Of a stretch of 64,000 nucleotides of DNA, positions 1-7,958 are shown piece after piece. The notes below the pieces were generated by a model. It was not told the origin of the DNA, did no database searches, and saw only the letters and a list, made by a program, of their open reading frames with translations. Position numbers and translations under genes: made by a program. The DNA lies in NCBI GenBank assembly GCA_029866125.1, contig JARWZZ010000015.1, positions 62,001 through 126,000 of the forward strand. Direction: 5' to 3'. Source of the DNA: Limnobacter sp. (GTDB lineage Bacteria; Pseudomonadota; Gammaproteobacteria; Burkholderiales; Burkholderiaceae_B). Numbering within the stretch: position 1 is the first letter of the stretch; each line of letters begins with the position of its first letter.

Positions 1-436
1 GGCCAGGCATAATGCCGATCTTGATTTCATCAGGCGTAATAACGCCTGGGCAGTTGGGGCCAACCAAAATGGTTTTGCGGCCTTCTTTGCGCATACGTTC
101 ACGCACTTCCATCATGTCGCGCACTGGAATGCCTTCGGTGATACAAATCACCAAATCCAGATCGGCTTCTACCGCTTCCCAAATTGCGGCGGCGGCAAAT
201 GGAGGTGGTACATAAATGACGGAAGCATTTGCGCCAGTCTGCTTTTTTGCATCTGCAACGGTGCCGTAAATAGGCACGCCTTCAAAGTCCTCACCCGCCT
301 TTTTGGGGTTTACACCCGCAACAAAGCAGTTCTTGCCGTTGGCGTATTCACGACACATGCGTGTGTGAAACTGGCCTGTTTTACCGGTAATACCTTGGGT
401 AATCACCTTGGTGTCTTTGTTAATCAAAATAGACAT
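1..436 (-). CDS. sucD: Succinyl-CoA ligase, alpha subunit (partial, 3' end outside window)
   Basis: This is the N-terminal ~145 residues of the CoA-binding alpha subunit of succinyl-CoA synthetase, the TCA-cycle enzyme that makes ATP or GTP from succinyl-CoA. The start is the ATG at 436; translation opens [19 protein letters not shown], and the glycine-rich CoA-binding segment [12 protein letters not shown] follows. VGPNCPG lies near the cut edge. The phosphorylated active-site histidine of the family lies in the missing C-terminal half, so it cannot be checked. It sits 84 bp downstream of sucC on the same strand and is presumably co-transcribed with it. Confidence 0.95.
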   Translation of the reverse strand, partial: MSILINKDTKVITQGITGKTGQFHTRMCREYANGKNCFVAGVNPKKAGEDFEGVPIYGTVADAKKQTGANASVIYVPPPFAAAAIWEAVEADLDLVICITEGIPVRDMMEVRERMRKEGRKTILVGPNCPGVITPDEIKIGIMPG

Positions 437-520
437 GCTGTGTTCCTTTGCAATCAGACGAGGATCTAATCCACTCGCCTCGAAGTTTAGTTCGTGAAGG
501 GTTTTTGTTAAGGCGACTTA

Positions 521-1690
521 TTACTTGCCAGCTGCTACTGCTGCAACTACCTTCTGGGCGGCTTCACCCATGGAGTTGGCAGCAATAATTGGCAGGCCAG
601 AATCAGCCAAAATTTTCTTACCCAAATCTTCGTTGGTGCCTTTCATGCGCACAACCAGCGGCACTTTCAAGCCCACTGCCTTGGAGGCTGCAACTACACC
701 ATCTGCAATCACGTCACAGCGCATAATGCCACCAAAAATGTTAACCAAAATCGCTTTCAGATTCGGGTTTTTCAACATGATCTTGAAAGCTTCAGTCACT
801 TTCTCGGTTGTGGCACCACCGCCCACATCCAAGAAGTTGGCAGGCTCGCCGCCAAACAGCTTGATGGTGTCCATCGTGGCCATCGCCAATCCCGCGCCGT
901 TGACCAAGCAACCAATGTTGCCGTCCAGCGAAATGTAGGAGAGGTCGAATTTACTGGCTTCGATTTCGGCCGGGTCTTCCTCAGCCAAATCACGCATTTC
1001 AACGATTTCAGGGTGACGGAACAAGGCGTTGGAGTCAAAGTTCAACTTGGCGTCCAAAGCAATGATGTCGCCGTTACCAGTCAAAATCATGGGGTTGATT
1101 TCAGCCAAGCTGGCATCTGTGTCCCAAAATGCTTTGTACAAGCCTTGGAATACTGCACGGGCCTTCACGATGGAGGCTGCGGGTACGCCAATCTTGGCGG
1201 CCAAGTCGTCAGCTTCAGCATTCGTCAAACCTGTGGCGGGGTCCACGTAAACCTTGTGAATCAATTCAGGAGTGTGCTCGGCCACTTCTTCAATGTCCAT
1301 ACCGCCTTCGCTGGAGGCCATGACGCACACGCGCTGTGTCACACGGTCAACAACCATACCCAAGTAGTATTCTTTCTTGATGTCGGCGCCTTCTTCAACC
1401 AACAGGCGGCTGACTTTTTGCCCTTCAGGACTGGTTTGGTGAGTTACAAGCTGCATGCCCATAATTTGGGATGCGTAAGTTTTTACATCAGCCAAGCTTT
1501 TGGCAACTTTCACGCCGCCACCCTTGCCACGACCACCTGCATGAATTTGGGCTTTGACCACCCACACCGGGCCGCCCAGCTTTTCAGCTGCAGCAACTGC
1601 TTCGTCTACAGAAAAGCAGGGATAACCGGTAGGTACGGCAACACCGTACTTCTTCAAAATTTCCTTGCCTTGGTACTCGTGAATTTTCAT
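521..1690 (-). CDS. sucC: Succinyl-CoA ligase, beta subunit (ADP-forming type)
   Basis: Beta (nucleotide-binding, ATP-grasp) subunit of succinyl-CoA synthetase, which works as a complex with SucD in the cytoplasmic TCA cycle. The 389 residues match the usual family length (about 388). The ATP-grasp loop [13 protein letters not shown] lies near residues 53-65, and the conserved C-terminal segment [15 protein letters not shown] near 316-332. The start [12 protein letters not shown] is the canonical SucC N-terminus. It is the first gene of a sucCD unit; the 268-bp upstream gap to recX should hold its promoter. The order recA-recX-sucC-sucD is common in Burkholderiales. Confidence 0.97.
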   Translation of the reverse strand: MKIHEYQGKEILKKYGVAVPTGYPCFSVDEAVAAAEKLGGPVWVVKAQIHAGGRGKGGGVKVAKSLADVKTYASQIMGMQLVTHQTSPEGQKVSRLLVEEGADIKKEYYLGMVVDRVTQRVCVMASSEGGMDIEEVAEHTPELIHKVYVDPATGLTNAEADDLAAKIGVPAASIVKARAVFQGLYKAFWDTDASLAEINPMILTGNGDIIALDAKLNFDSNALFRHPEIVEMRDLAEEDPAEIEASKFDLSYISLDGNIGCLVNGAGLAMATMDTIKLFGGEPANFLDVGGGATTEKVTEAFKIMLKNPNLKAILVNIFGGIMRCDVIADGVVAASKAVGLKVPLVVRMKGTNEDLGKKILADSGLPIIAANSMGEAAQKVVAAVAAGK

Positions 1691-1843
1691 GACAATTCCT
1701 TGCGGGAAAGTGAGTTATTGCAACGGAGCAATGAGAATAGCCTCACCGCCCAACAGAAATAAGGGTGAATACAATACTGCGTGATAGGAAAAGCGGTTGC
1801 CAGAGCAGGAACCGGAAGAAGGAAAGCGCATGCCATGCATGCC

Positions 1844-1861
1844 AAATCTATATATAGATTT
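1844..1861. promoter_or_regulatory. Perfect 18-bp AT-rich palindrome upstream of sucC
   Basis: AAATCTATATATAGATTT is a perfect inverted repeat about 155-170 bp upstream of the sucC start, inside the recX-sucC gap (1691-1958). A GCATGC-rich stretch with its own dyad symmetry (about 1828-1842) adjoins it on the sucC-proximal side. The centre can serve as a TATATA-like -10 on either strand. It could be a transcription-factor operator or promoter core for sucCD; no specific regulator is recognised. The rest of the gap shows no gene. Confidence 0.45.
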
Positions 1862-1958
1862 GTATCTTTGTCTTTGCTTCCTGTGCTGTCGAGAACCGCT
1901 TCGATTCACAACTAGACTATCACTTCTATTGAAACACAAAAGCCTTGACAGGATATTA

Positions 1959-2513
1959 TCACTGTTCGGAATTCAACTCGACAGTTAGTCGCTTCCAAGC
2001 AGCATCTATGTTGCGAATTTCAAACCCCCTTCGAGTGAGCGCTTGCCAAGCTTTGGCTTTTAATTTGAACAATTCGGCTTTGTCTATGCCCTCTTCTGCT
2101 GAATAAATTGCAAGAAGTTGGGAAGTGTAGCGGCGCTGAGCCCACAAAAATGCGCGCTCGGACTCGGGAAGCATTTCTTCGGAAGGGGTGTCTTCAGCTA
2201 AGTTTTGAAGCACACCTTTCAACCCCAACTGGCCAAGCTCCGACTCAATGGCTCGATCGCCGTAGGTGGGTGCACGCCTGCGATGCAGGCTGACTGCAAA
2301 ACGTTCGTCACACTGAAATGAATGGGATTTTGCCCATTCCAGGGCTATCGTAATTTCCTCAGGTTCATACCCTGCCCCCGAAAGCTTCTGCTTTAATTCT
2401 TCAGTGGCATGCTCACGGCGGGACAGGTATTGAATCACCTTGGCTTTGGCAGAGACCCGTGGTTTGGATCTCGCCAAATGAGGTTCACGCTTGGTATCAG
2501 GCTGCCTCTTCAT
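1959..2513 (-). CDS. recX: Regulatory protein RecX
   Basis: RecX binds RecA filaments and modulates recombinase and co-protease activity. The 184-residue protein is mostly helical and basic and has the three-repeat RecX pattern: [19 protein letters not shown] near 25-44, then AEDTPSEEM and the terminal [15 protein letters not shown] repeat. E. coli RecX is 166 residues; the extra length is a basic N-terminal tail ([17 protein letters not shown]). Its start overlaps the recA 3' end by 17 bp in another frame, which implies co-transcription and probably translational coupling. Conservation of RecX is low, so the call rests on motifs plus its position after recA. Confidence 0.9.
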   Translation of the reverse strand: MKRQPDTKREPHLARSKPRVSAKAKVIQYLSRREHATEELKQKLSGAGYEPEEITIALEWAKSHSFQCDERFAVSLHRRRAPTYGDRAIESELGQLGLKGVLQNLAEDTPSEEMLPESERAFLWAQRRYTSQLLAIYSAEEGIDKAELFKLKAKAWQALTRRGFEIRNIDAAWKRLTVELNSEQ

Positions 2514-3627
2514 CGCCTTCTATTGCAGCGGAGGGTTTGCCTGCTGACTTGGACTTGGATGTCGCCCCGCCCGAGCCGCTTCCGCTACCCGGCTTTGAAT
2601 TGGGATCTACCAAGGTAACTCCCAGCTTTTCACGGATCTTGTTTTCAATTTCAAGGCTCATGGCGGGGTTGGCTTTGAGGAACTCGCGTGAGTTGTCTTT
2701 ACCCTGCCCAATTTTTTCACCCTGATAACTGTACCAAGCACCCGACTTTTCAACAAAGCCGTGGGTTACGCCCAGGTCAATCACCTCGCCCTCACGGGAT
2801 GTACCTTGACCATAAAGAATATCGAATTCCGCTTCGCGGAACGGTGGGCTGACTTTGTTCTTCACCACCTTTACTCGTGTTTCACTACCAATGACTTCTT
2901 CATTCTTTTTGATGGAGCCAATGCGGCGAATATCCAGACGCACAGAAGCGTAGAACTTCAATGCATTACCACCCGTCGTGGTTTCTGGGCTGCCAAACAT
3001 CACGCCAATTTTCATACGGATTTGGTTAATGAAAATCACCAAGCAGTTGGTGCGCTTGATATTGGCGGTCAACTTACGCAGCGCCTGACTCATCAAACGG
3101 GCTTGAAGACCGGGCAGTGAATCGCCCATATCGCCTTCAATCTCGGCACGTGGGGTTAAAGCAGCAACCGAGTCAATGACAACCAGGTCAACTGAACCTG
3201 AGCGAACCAAGGCGTCCACAATTTCAAGCGCCTGTTCACCCGTGTCCGGCTGGGAGATCAACAATTCAGGCAAATTAACGCCCAACTTCATGGCGTAGTT
3301 CACATCCAAGGCATGTTCAGCATCAATAAAGGCGCACACACCACCAATTTTTTGCATTTCAGCAATGGCTTGCAGGGTCAGTGTGGTTTTACCTGAGGAT
3401 TCAGGGCCGTAAATCTCGACTACACGACCGCGCGGCAAACCACCAATGCCAAGGGCGATGTCTAAGCCCAAAGACCCGGTGGACACCACTTGGATGTCAT
3501 TCTCTACCGAGTTTTCACCAAAACGCATGATGGAACCCTTGCCAAATTGCTTCTCAATTTGACCCAAAGCAGCAGCCAGTGCTTTGACTTTGTCTGCGGA
3601 TTGGTTCTTGGTGCGTAAGTCGTCCAT
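2497..3627 (-). CDS. recA: Recombinase RecA
   Basis: DNA-dependent ATPase that forms the strand-exchange filament and acts as SOS co-protease toward LexA. Walker A GPESSGKT is at residues 74-81. The L2 DNA-binding loop follows [21 protein letters not shown] near 200-220. The 376-residue length is slightly above E. coli (353) because of a C-terminal Ser/Gly/Lys linker ([16 protein letters not shown]) ending in the acidic tail EGDEEAA, the usual autoinhibitory tail. A perfect LexA-type box lies 56 bp upstream of the ATG, so the gene is almost certainly SOS-regulated. It overlaps recX by 17 bp. Confidence 0.99.
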   Translation of the reverse strand: MDDLRTKNQSADKVKALAAALGQIEKQFGKGSIMRFGENSVENDIQVVSTGSLGLDIALGIGGLPRGRVVEIYGPESSGKTTLTLQAIAEMQKIGGVCAFIDAEHALDVNYAMKLGVNLPELLISQPDTGEQALEIVDALVRSGSVDLVVIDSVAALTPRAEIEGDMGDSLPGLQARLMSQALRKLTANIKRTNCLVIFINQIRMKIGVMFGSPETTTGGNALKFYASVRLDIRRIGSIKKNEEVIGSETRVKVVKNKVSPPFREAEFDILYGQGTSREGEVIDLGVTHGFVEKSGAWYSYQGEKIGQGKDNSREFLKANPAMSLEIENKIREKLGVTLVDPNSKPGSGSGSGGATSKSKSAGKPSAAIEGDEEAA

Positions 3628-3682
3628 GTGTCGATGCCTTTCAAGTTGGGTTTCAATTGCGTTTATTATTGCACAGAAAATA

Positions 3683-3698
3683 CTGTAAATCTATACAG
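3683..3698 (-). promoter_or_regulatory. LexA-type SOS box of recA
   Basis: On the minus strand the sequence is CTGTATAGATTTACAG, matching the gammaproteobacterial and betaproteobacterial LexA consensus CTGT-N8-ACAG exactly. It lies 56-71 bp upstream of the recA ATG. Its upstream end overlaps the stop codon of the preceding CinA-type gene, so the operator is partly embedded in coding sequence. A possible -10 (CAATAAT) follows toward recA. Confidence 0.9.
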
Positions 3699-4200
3699 CT
3701 CTTCTGAGTGATACCTTTGAGAGTATCTTAAGGGCTTCCAGCACAGCGCTTTGCCTGACCTGATCACGGTCGCCTTCAAACTGATGCTTGAAAGCCTCAA
3801 TACTTTTGTGGCGAACAGCCAAGCCAAACCACACCGTGCCTACGGGCTTCTCGGGTGACCCACCATCCGGGCCAGCCACACCAGAGATGGAAAGGCAACA
3901 ATCCACGCCCAGTGCGACCATGCCGCCATTGGCCATCTCTTTTACACACGCTTCGGACACTGCCCCAACCTCAGCCAAAGTAGACTCACGCACATACACG
4001 TGACGCATTTTTGCCGCATTGGAGTAAGTAATTATGCCCCCTTCAAACCATTCGCTTGAGCCGGGTAGCGAGGTCAAGGCTGAGCCCAATCCACCGCCGG
4101 TGCAGGACTCCACCACAGCCACCTTGCCTTTTGACTGTTTGAAAATCTCAGCAATTTGCATCAATAATCCAAGTGCTTCTGTGCTTTGACTCACAACCAT
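3691..4200 (-). CDS. pncC: CinA-family nicotinamide-nucleotide amidase
   Basis: Stand-alone C-terminal CinA domain, predicted to deamidate NMN to nicotinate mononucleotide in NAD recycling. In 169 residues it shows the catalytic-serine motif VVESCTGGGLGS (Ser32), the YSNAAK segment with the conserved lysine near residue 64, and SGVAGPDGGSPEKPVGTVWFG near 105-125. All three are hallmarks of the family, and the length matches E. coli PncC (about 165). It overlaps pgpA upstream by 10 bp, at the end of the rib-nusB-thiL-pgpA run. The recA LexA box overlaps its stop codon. Confidence 0.92.
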   Translation of the reverse strand: MVVSQSTEALGLLMQIAEIFKQSKGKVAVVESCTGGGLGSALTSLPGSSEWFEGGIITYSNAAKMRHVYVRESTLAEVGAVSEACVKEMANGGMVALGVDCCLSISGVAGPDGGSPEKPVGTVWFGLAVRHKSIEAFKHQFEGDRDQVRQSAVLEALKILSKVSLRRAV

Positions 4201-4745
4201 TTCACTCCAGCGTAGTGTGCAACTGCAGCCAATGTAAGCAAGCTAAGCGCTGCTGCCACAATGTCATCTAGCATGACACCGAATCCACTCTTGAAATTCT
4301 TGTCAAACCAACGAATGGGGGGTGGTTTGACCATATCAAAAAACCTAAAAACCACAACACAAAACAATTGCTGCATGGGACTGATGTAGACGCCGCCCGC
4401 AACAAAAAGCACCAGCCAAATGGCGATGATCTCGTCCCACACAATACCGCCGTGATCGACGACCCCTAAATTTTTGCCTGTGACAGCACAAAACCAGATG
4501 CCGATCAAAAACCCGACTGCAATGGTGACACACCAACCCACAGTGCCCAACCAAGGGTCCATTTTGATGTAGAGCAACCAACCCATGAGGGTTCCAAAGG
4601 TGCCGGGCATAACCCACGATAAGCCACTGCCAAAACCCAATGCAAAAAAATGGGCGAAATGCGATGTGGCAAAGCGCCAACTGGGCCTGCGTATGACGGT
4701 CAATGGGTGTTGTTCAGCCTGTTCAAGCATGGGCCTAAGGACCAA
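4191..4745 (-). CDS. pgpA: Phosphatidylglycerophosphatase A
   Basis: Inner-membrane phosphatase that converts phosphatidylglycerol phosphate to phosphatidylglycerol. The 184-residue protein has the family signatures GFGSGLSWVMPGTFGTL (about 38-52) and VVDHGGIVWDE (about 95-105), in which the acidic residues bind metal. Four or so hydrophobic segments follow. It overlaps thiL by 11 bp and pncC by 10 bp, so the three genes are packed as one translationally coupled unit. The first ~20 residues are not conserved, and a start a few codons further in cannot be excluded. Confidence 0.94.
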   Translation of the reverse strand: MVLRPMLEQAEQHPLTVIRRPSWRFATSHFAHFFALGFGSGLSWVMPGTFGTLMGWLLYIKMDPWLGTVGWCVTIAVGFLIGIWFCAVTGKNLGVVDHGGIVWDEIIAIWLVLFVAGGVYISPMQQLFCVVVFRFFDMVKPPPIRWFDKNFKSGFGVMLDDIVAAALSLLTLAAVAHYAGVKWL

Positions 4746-5823
4746 AATGATTGTATGAGTTTGATCTTAACGCGGTTTCCTGCCCCTTTTTGTCTTGAAT
4801 CACAACTCCATGCGCAAGACTTTTTGAAGCTTGGACCTGCCCCAAAACGCACAAGGGAATTTGCATCGATTTGGCCAAATCCAAAAGGGCTTCAGCGTGT
4901 GATGGAGGCGCGGTGAAACACAATTCGTAATCATCGCCACCGATCAAAGACGTCTCCAGCAGAAAATTTGAAACAGAAGGGCTGAACACATCTTGGTTTG
5001 AGCCCAACACACCGCCCCATATGGCTTGCAACGATGACGCATGCAGCAACAAGGTCTTGCCGCTTGCCTGGGCAATGTGTTGAAGGTCGCCTGATAAGCC
5101 ATCGGACAAATCCAGTGCCGCATGCATCCAAACCGAGGCCTGCAATGCAAACTGTGACCTTATATCAGGGCGTGTTAAACGTGTGAATGCTTGCTGCTGA
5201 AGAGGTGTGGGTAACGCAGCCCATGTTTGACGAAACAGGGCCTGCTTGGGCTTATCCAGCAAATTGGGCAAACGACCCAGCTGCTCATAACGCTGTAACA
5301 GCCCCAGACGGGCCAAACCGGGGATTCCAGTCACCCAAAGTTGGTCCCCCTCCTGCGCTGCACTTCGAGCCAAGCGGTTGGCATCACAATGCCTTTCACC
5401 AAAAACAGTAATGGAAACAAGCAAAGGGCTGTCAGGCTGGGTGGAAGTGGTGTCACCGCCCACCAAAGGGCAGTTGGCCAATTCCGCCTGCCTCAATAAA
5501 CCTTGTGAGAACGCTGCCAACCACGCGGCATCCATCCGAGGCAGACTCAAATTCAGAGTGAAACCCACGGGCGTAGCGCCACTTGCGGCCAAGTCAGACA
5601 GGTTAACGGCGAGGGCCTTCCAACCGACAGACCACGGGTCGTCATCCGCAAAGAAATGAACGCCGGCAATGCTGGTGTCTGTTGAAATATAAAAGTGTTG
5701 ATTTGGAGTTGGCTTGAGTACCGCGCAATCATCCCCGATGCCCATTAGGACTCGGGAGCGATTGCGTTCAGACAGCGCTGAAAAAGGTTCGGAAAAATAC
5801 TTCCTGATCAGGTCAAATTCCAC
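4735..5823 (-). CDS. thiL: Thiamine-monophosphate kinase
   Basis: Phosphorylates thiamine monophosphate to the active cofactor thiamine pyrophosphate. It has the AIR-synthase/PurM-like fold: FDLIRKYF at the N-terminus, GIGDDCAVL, STDTSIAGVHF with Mg-binding acidic residues, VGGDTT, and ALDLSDGLSGDL. I place the start at GTG 5823, giving 362 residues, because homologues begin at about EFDLIRKYF. The in-frame ATG at 5916 would add 31 poorly conserved residues and overlap nusB by 71 bp. No clear Shine-Dalgarno supports either choice. It lies between nusB and pgpA, as in many proteobacteria. Confidence 0.93.
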   Translation of the reverse strand: MEFDLIRKYFSEPFSALSERNRSRVLMGIGDDCAVLKPTPNQHFYISTDTSIAGVHFFADDDPWSVGWKALAVNLSDLAASGATPVGFTLNLSLPRMDAAWLAAFSQGLLRQAELANCPLVGGDTTSTQPDSPLLVSITVFGERHCDANRLARSAAQEGDQLWVTGIPGLARLGLLQRYEQLGRLPNLLDKPKQALFRQTWAALPTPLQQQAFTRLTRPDIRSQFALQASVWMHAALDLSDGLSGDLQHIAQASGKTLLLHASSLQAIWGGVLGSNQDVFSPSVSNFLLETSLIGGDDYELCFTAPPSHAEALLDLAKSMQIPLCVLGQVQASKSLAHGVVIQDKKGQETALRSNSYNHFGP

Positions 5824-5845
5824 GCGCTGTGTCGGTGCTGAGGGT

Positions 5846-6322
5846 TTACTCAGCCGCCTGTTGGACAGAAATTTCTGCTTGGCGAACAACCGCTGCAACG
5901 CGATCCAATACGCCATTCACAAAGCGATGCGCTTCTGTACCACCAAATGTTTTGGTGAGTTCAACCGCCTCGTTGATGACCACACGATAAGGAATGTCCA
6001 CGTGATTGGCTAACTCATGGGCACCCAACACCAACACGCTTTTTTCGACCGGGCTAAGCTCGTTCCATTCGCGGTCAATGTGAGGGGTAATTTGCTTCAT
6101 CAGCGCTTCAATGTTGTGAACGCTACCAATCAACAACGATTGGTAGTGCTCCAAATCCGCCTTGTCAAAGCCGGGGGCGTCACGAATATGCGCGTCAATC
6201 TCACCAATGTCACCGGGGTTCAAGCAGTATTGATACAAACCTTGAAGTGCCAGCTCGCGGGAGCGACGGCGAGCATTGCGTGAATGGCTTCGCTTGTTGC
6301 GGTGGTCTTCACTCATCTTCAT
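5846..6322 (-). CDS. nusB: Transcription antitermination factor NusB
   Basis: All-helical RNA-binding protein that joins NusE (S10) on boxA in rRNA antitermination. The 158 residues contain the NusB core RRRSRELALQGLYQY (about 18-32), HIDREWNELSPVEKSVL and VVINEAVELTKTFGG near 115-129, followed by FVNGVLDRVA. The N-terminal ~15 residues are basic and low complexity. It overlaps the ribH 3' end by 14 bp; the pair ribH-nusB is a conserved operon core linking riboflavin synthesis to this transcription factor. Confidence 0.97.
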   Translation of the reverse strand: MKMSEDHRNKRSHSRNARRRSRELALQGLYQYCLNPGDIGEIDAHIRDAPGFDKADLEHYQSLLIGSVHNIEALMKQITPHIDREWNELSPVEKSVLVLGAHELANHVDIPYRVVINEAVELTKTFGGTEAHRFVNGVLDRVAAVVRQAEISVQQAAE

Positions 6323-6812
6323 CTGCCTCGCTCAGGCCTGGCAAGTTGTCATCCAAAGCCATCATCAAATTACCCATTTCGATTGCGCAGCGTGCTGCAT
6401 CCAGACCTTTTTCTTCAATGCGCTCAATGGCTTGGTCTTCGGTGTAGGTGGTCAAAATCATATTGACAATGGGTAGGTCGTAATCAAGCGCCACTTGCGA
6501 CACACTGCGTGCACTTTCATTACACACCAATTCAAAGTGGTAGGTGCCACCCTTGATGACGGTGCCTAAGGCAATAAGCACATCAAACTCACCGGATTGG
6601 GCCAAGCGTTGAAGCGTGATTGGAATTTCAAGCGCACCAGGCACTGTCATGTGCAAGATGTCGTCGTTTTGAACGCCCATGCGCAGCAATTCGCTGCAAC
6701 AAGCGCGCCAAAGTCCGCCTGTGATTTCTTCGTTGAATCGGGCTTGCACTACGCCAACCCGCACTCCATCACCATTCAAATTAGCAGGTACGCTACCGGG
6801 GCTATTACTCAT
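6309..6812 (-). CDS. ribH: 6,7-dimethyl-8-ribityllumazine synthase
   Basis: Penultimate riboflavin step: condenses 5-amino-6-ribitylaminouracil with 3,4-dihydroxy-2-butanone 4-phosphate, the product of the neighbouring RibB domain. The 167-residue protein carries VVQARFNEEIT, the substrate loop VPGALEIPITLQ, and VIKGGTYHFELVCNESARSV with the conserved active-site histidine. The acidic C-terminal tail (LSEADEDE) overlaps nusB. It lies 10 bp after ribBA, so the two genes feeding this reaction are probably co-expressed. Confidence 0.97.
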   Translation of the reverse strand: MSNSPGSVPANLNGDGVRVGVVQARFNEEITGGLWRACCSELLRMGVQNDDILHMTVPGALEIPITLQRLAQSGEFDVLIALGTVIKGGTYHFELVCNESARSVSQVALDYDLPIVNMILTTYTEDQAIERIEEKGLDAARCAIEMGNLMMALDDNLPGLSEADEDE

Positions 6813-6822
6813 TTACTACCAC

Positions 6823-7947
6823 TCATTTGGACACTCCATCTACATAACCGGACACTTCAAGATCAAACCCCATCATGCTAGGCATCTTTCGCGGTCTGGA
6901 CAACAATTTCATTTTCTTCACATTCAAGTCGCGCAAAATTTGTGCGCCAATTCCGTACGTGCGCAAATCGGGGCTAGAACCGGCACCCTTGCGGCTGGTG
7001 CTGCCTTTGGCTTCGATGTCGTCCAAGGAAGAAAACTGGCCCAGCAAACGGTCGGCCGACACATTGCAATTAAGCAACACAATCACACCGGAGCCATTGG
7101 CCACGATTTTTTCCATCGCAGTAGGAATGGAGAATGAATGCTCGGACAAATTCGCTTCCAGCAAATCCAACAAGGATGTGGGCTCGTGCACTCGAACCAG
7201 TGTTTCCTCATTCTCGGAAATTTGGCCATACACCAAGGCAAAATGTGCGCTGGATGTCGGAACATCCCGATAAGACACACAATGGAACTCACCATGCGTG
7301 GTTTTGAGAGGACGCTCGTGCATTTTCTCAATCAACGACTCATTGGCGCTGCGGTATTGAATCAAATCGGCAATGGTGCCAATTTTGAGTTGGTGTTCTT
7401 TGGCAAACTCAATCAAATCAGGCAGACGGGCCATGGTGCCGTCGTCTTTCATAATCTCGCAAATCACAGACGCAGGTGTTAAACCAGCCATCGCAGCCAA
7501 ATCACAGCCCGCTTCGGTATGCCCGGCGCGCATTAACACGCCACCATTGACTGCCGACAAGGGGAACACATGCCCGGGCTGAACCAAATCTTCAGGCTTG
7601 GTGTTCTTATTGACTGCAACTCGAATAGTGTGGGCACGGTCTGCGGCGGAAATACCGGTGGTTACACCTTCTGCCGCTTCAATGGATGCGGTGAAATTGG
7701 TGCCGTAAGAAGTGCCATTGCTGGTCACCATGGGCTTTAAACCCAGTTCACGACAACGCTTTTCGGTGAGGGTCAGGCATATCAAGCCCCGGCCAAACTT
7801 GGCCATGAAGTTGATTGCATCTGGCGTGACGAAATCGGCGGCCATCACCAAATCACCTTCATTTTCACGATCTTCTTCATCAACGAGGACGACCATGCGA
7901 CCATTTCGCAATTCTTCGACAATTTCGAGTACAGGGCTAATTGACAT
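6823..7947 (-). CDS. ribB: 3,4-dihydroxy-2-butanone-4-phosphate synthase with degenerate RibA-like domain (RibBX type)
   Basis: The N-terminal ~205 residues are RibB: VDEEDRENEGDLVMAAD (acidic Mg loop), LTEKRCRELGL, and RAGHTEAGCDLAAMAGL. It makes the four-carbon precursor of riboflavin from ribulose 5-phosphate. The C-terminal ~165 residues align in outline with GTP cyclohydrolase II (ALVYGQI, RVHEPTSLLDLLEANL). However, the HSECLTGD...RCDCG zinc site and the later GRNIG-type loop are absent. So this should be called RibB with a RibX-like domain, not a bifunctional RibBA, and a separate ribA is expected elsewhere. It follows lnt by 11 bp, leaving no room for an FMN riboswitch. Confidence 0.93.
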   Translation of the reverse strand: MSISPVLEIVEELRNGRMVVLVDEEDRENEGDLVMAADFVTPDAINFMAKFGRGLICLTLTEKRCRELGLKPMVTSNGTSYGTNFTASIEAAEGVTTGISAADRAHTIRVAVNKNTKPEDLVQPGHVFPLSAVNGGVLMRAGHTEAGCDLAAMAGLTPASVICEIMKDDGTMARLPDLIEFAKEHQLKIGTIADLIQYRSANESLIEKMHERPLKTTHGEFHCVSYRDVPTSSAHFALVYGQISENEETLVRVHEPTSLLDLLEANLSEHSFSIPTAMEKIVANGSGVIVLLNCNVSADRLLGQFSSLDDIEAKGSTSRKGAGSSPDLRTYGIGAQILRDLNVKKMKLLSRPRKMPSMMGFDLEVSGYVDGVSK

Positions 7948-7958
7948 AGGGAACAGGT

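Noticed and set aside
1013-1762. 249-codon plus-strand open frame opposite sucC
   Set aside because: Antisense shadow of a well-supported gene, with no family resemblance; moderate GC and biased codon use often leave such frames open.
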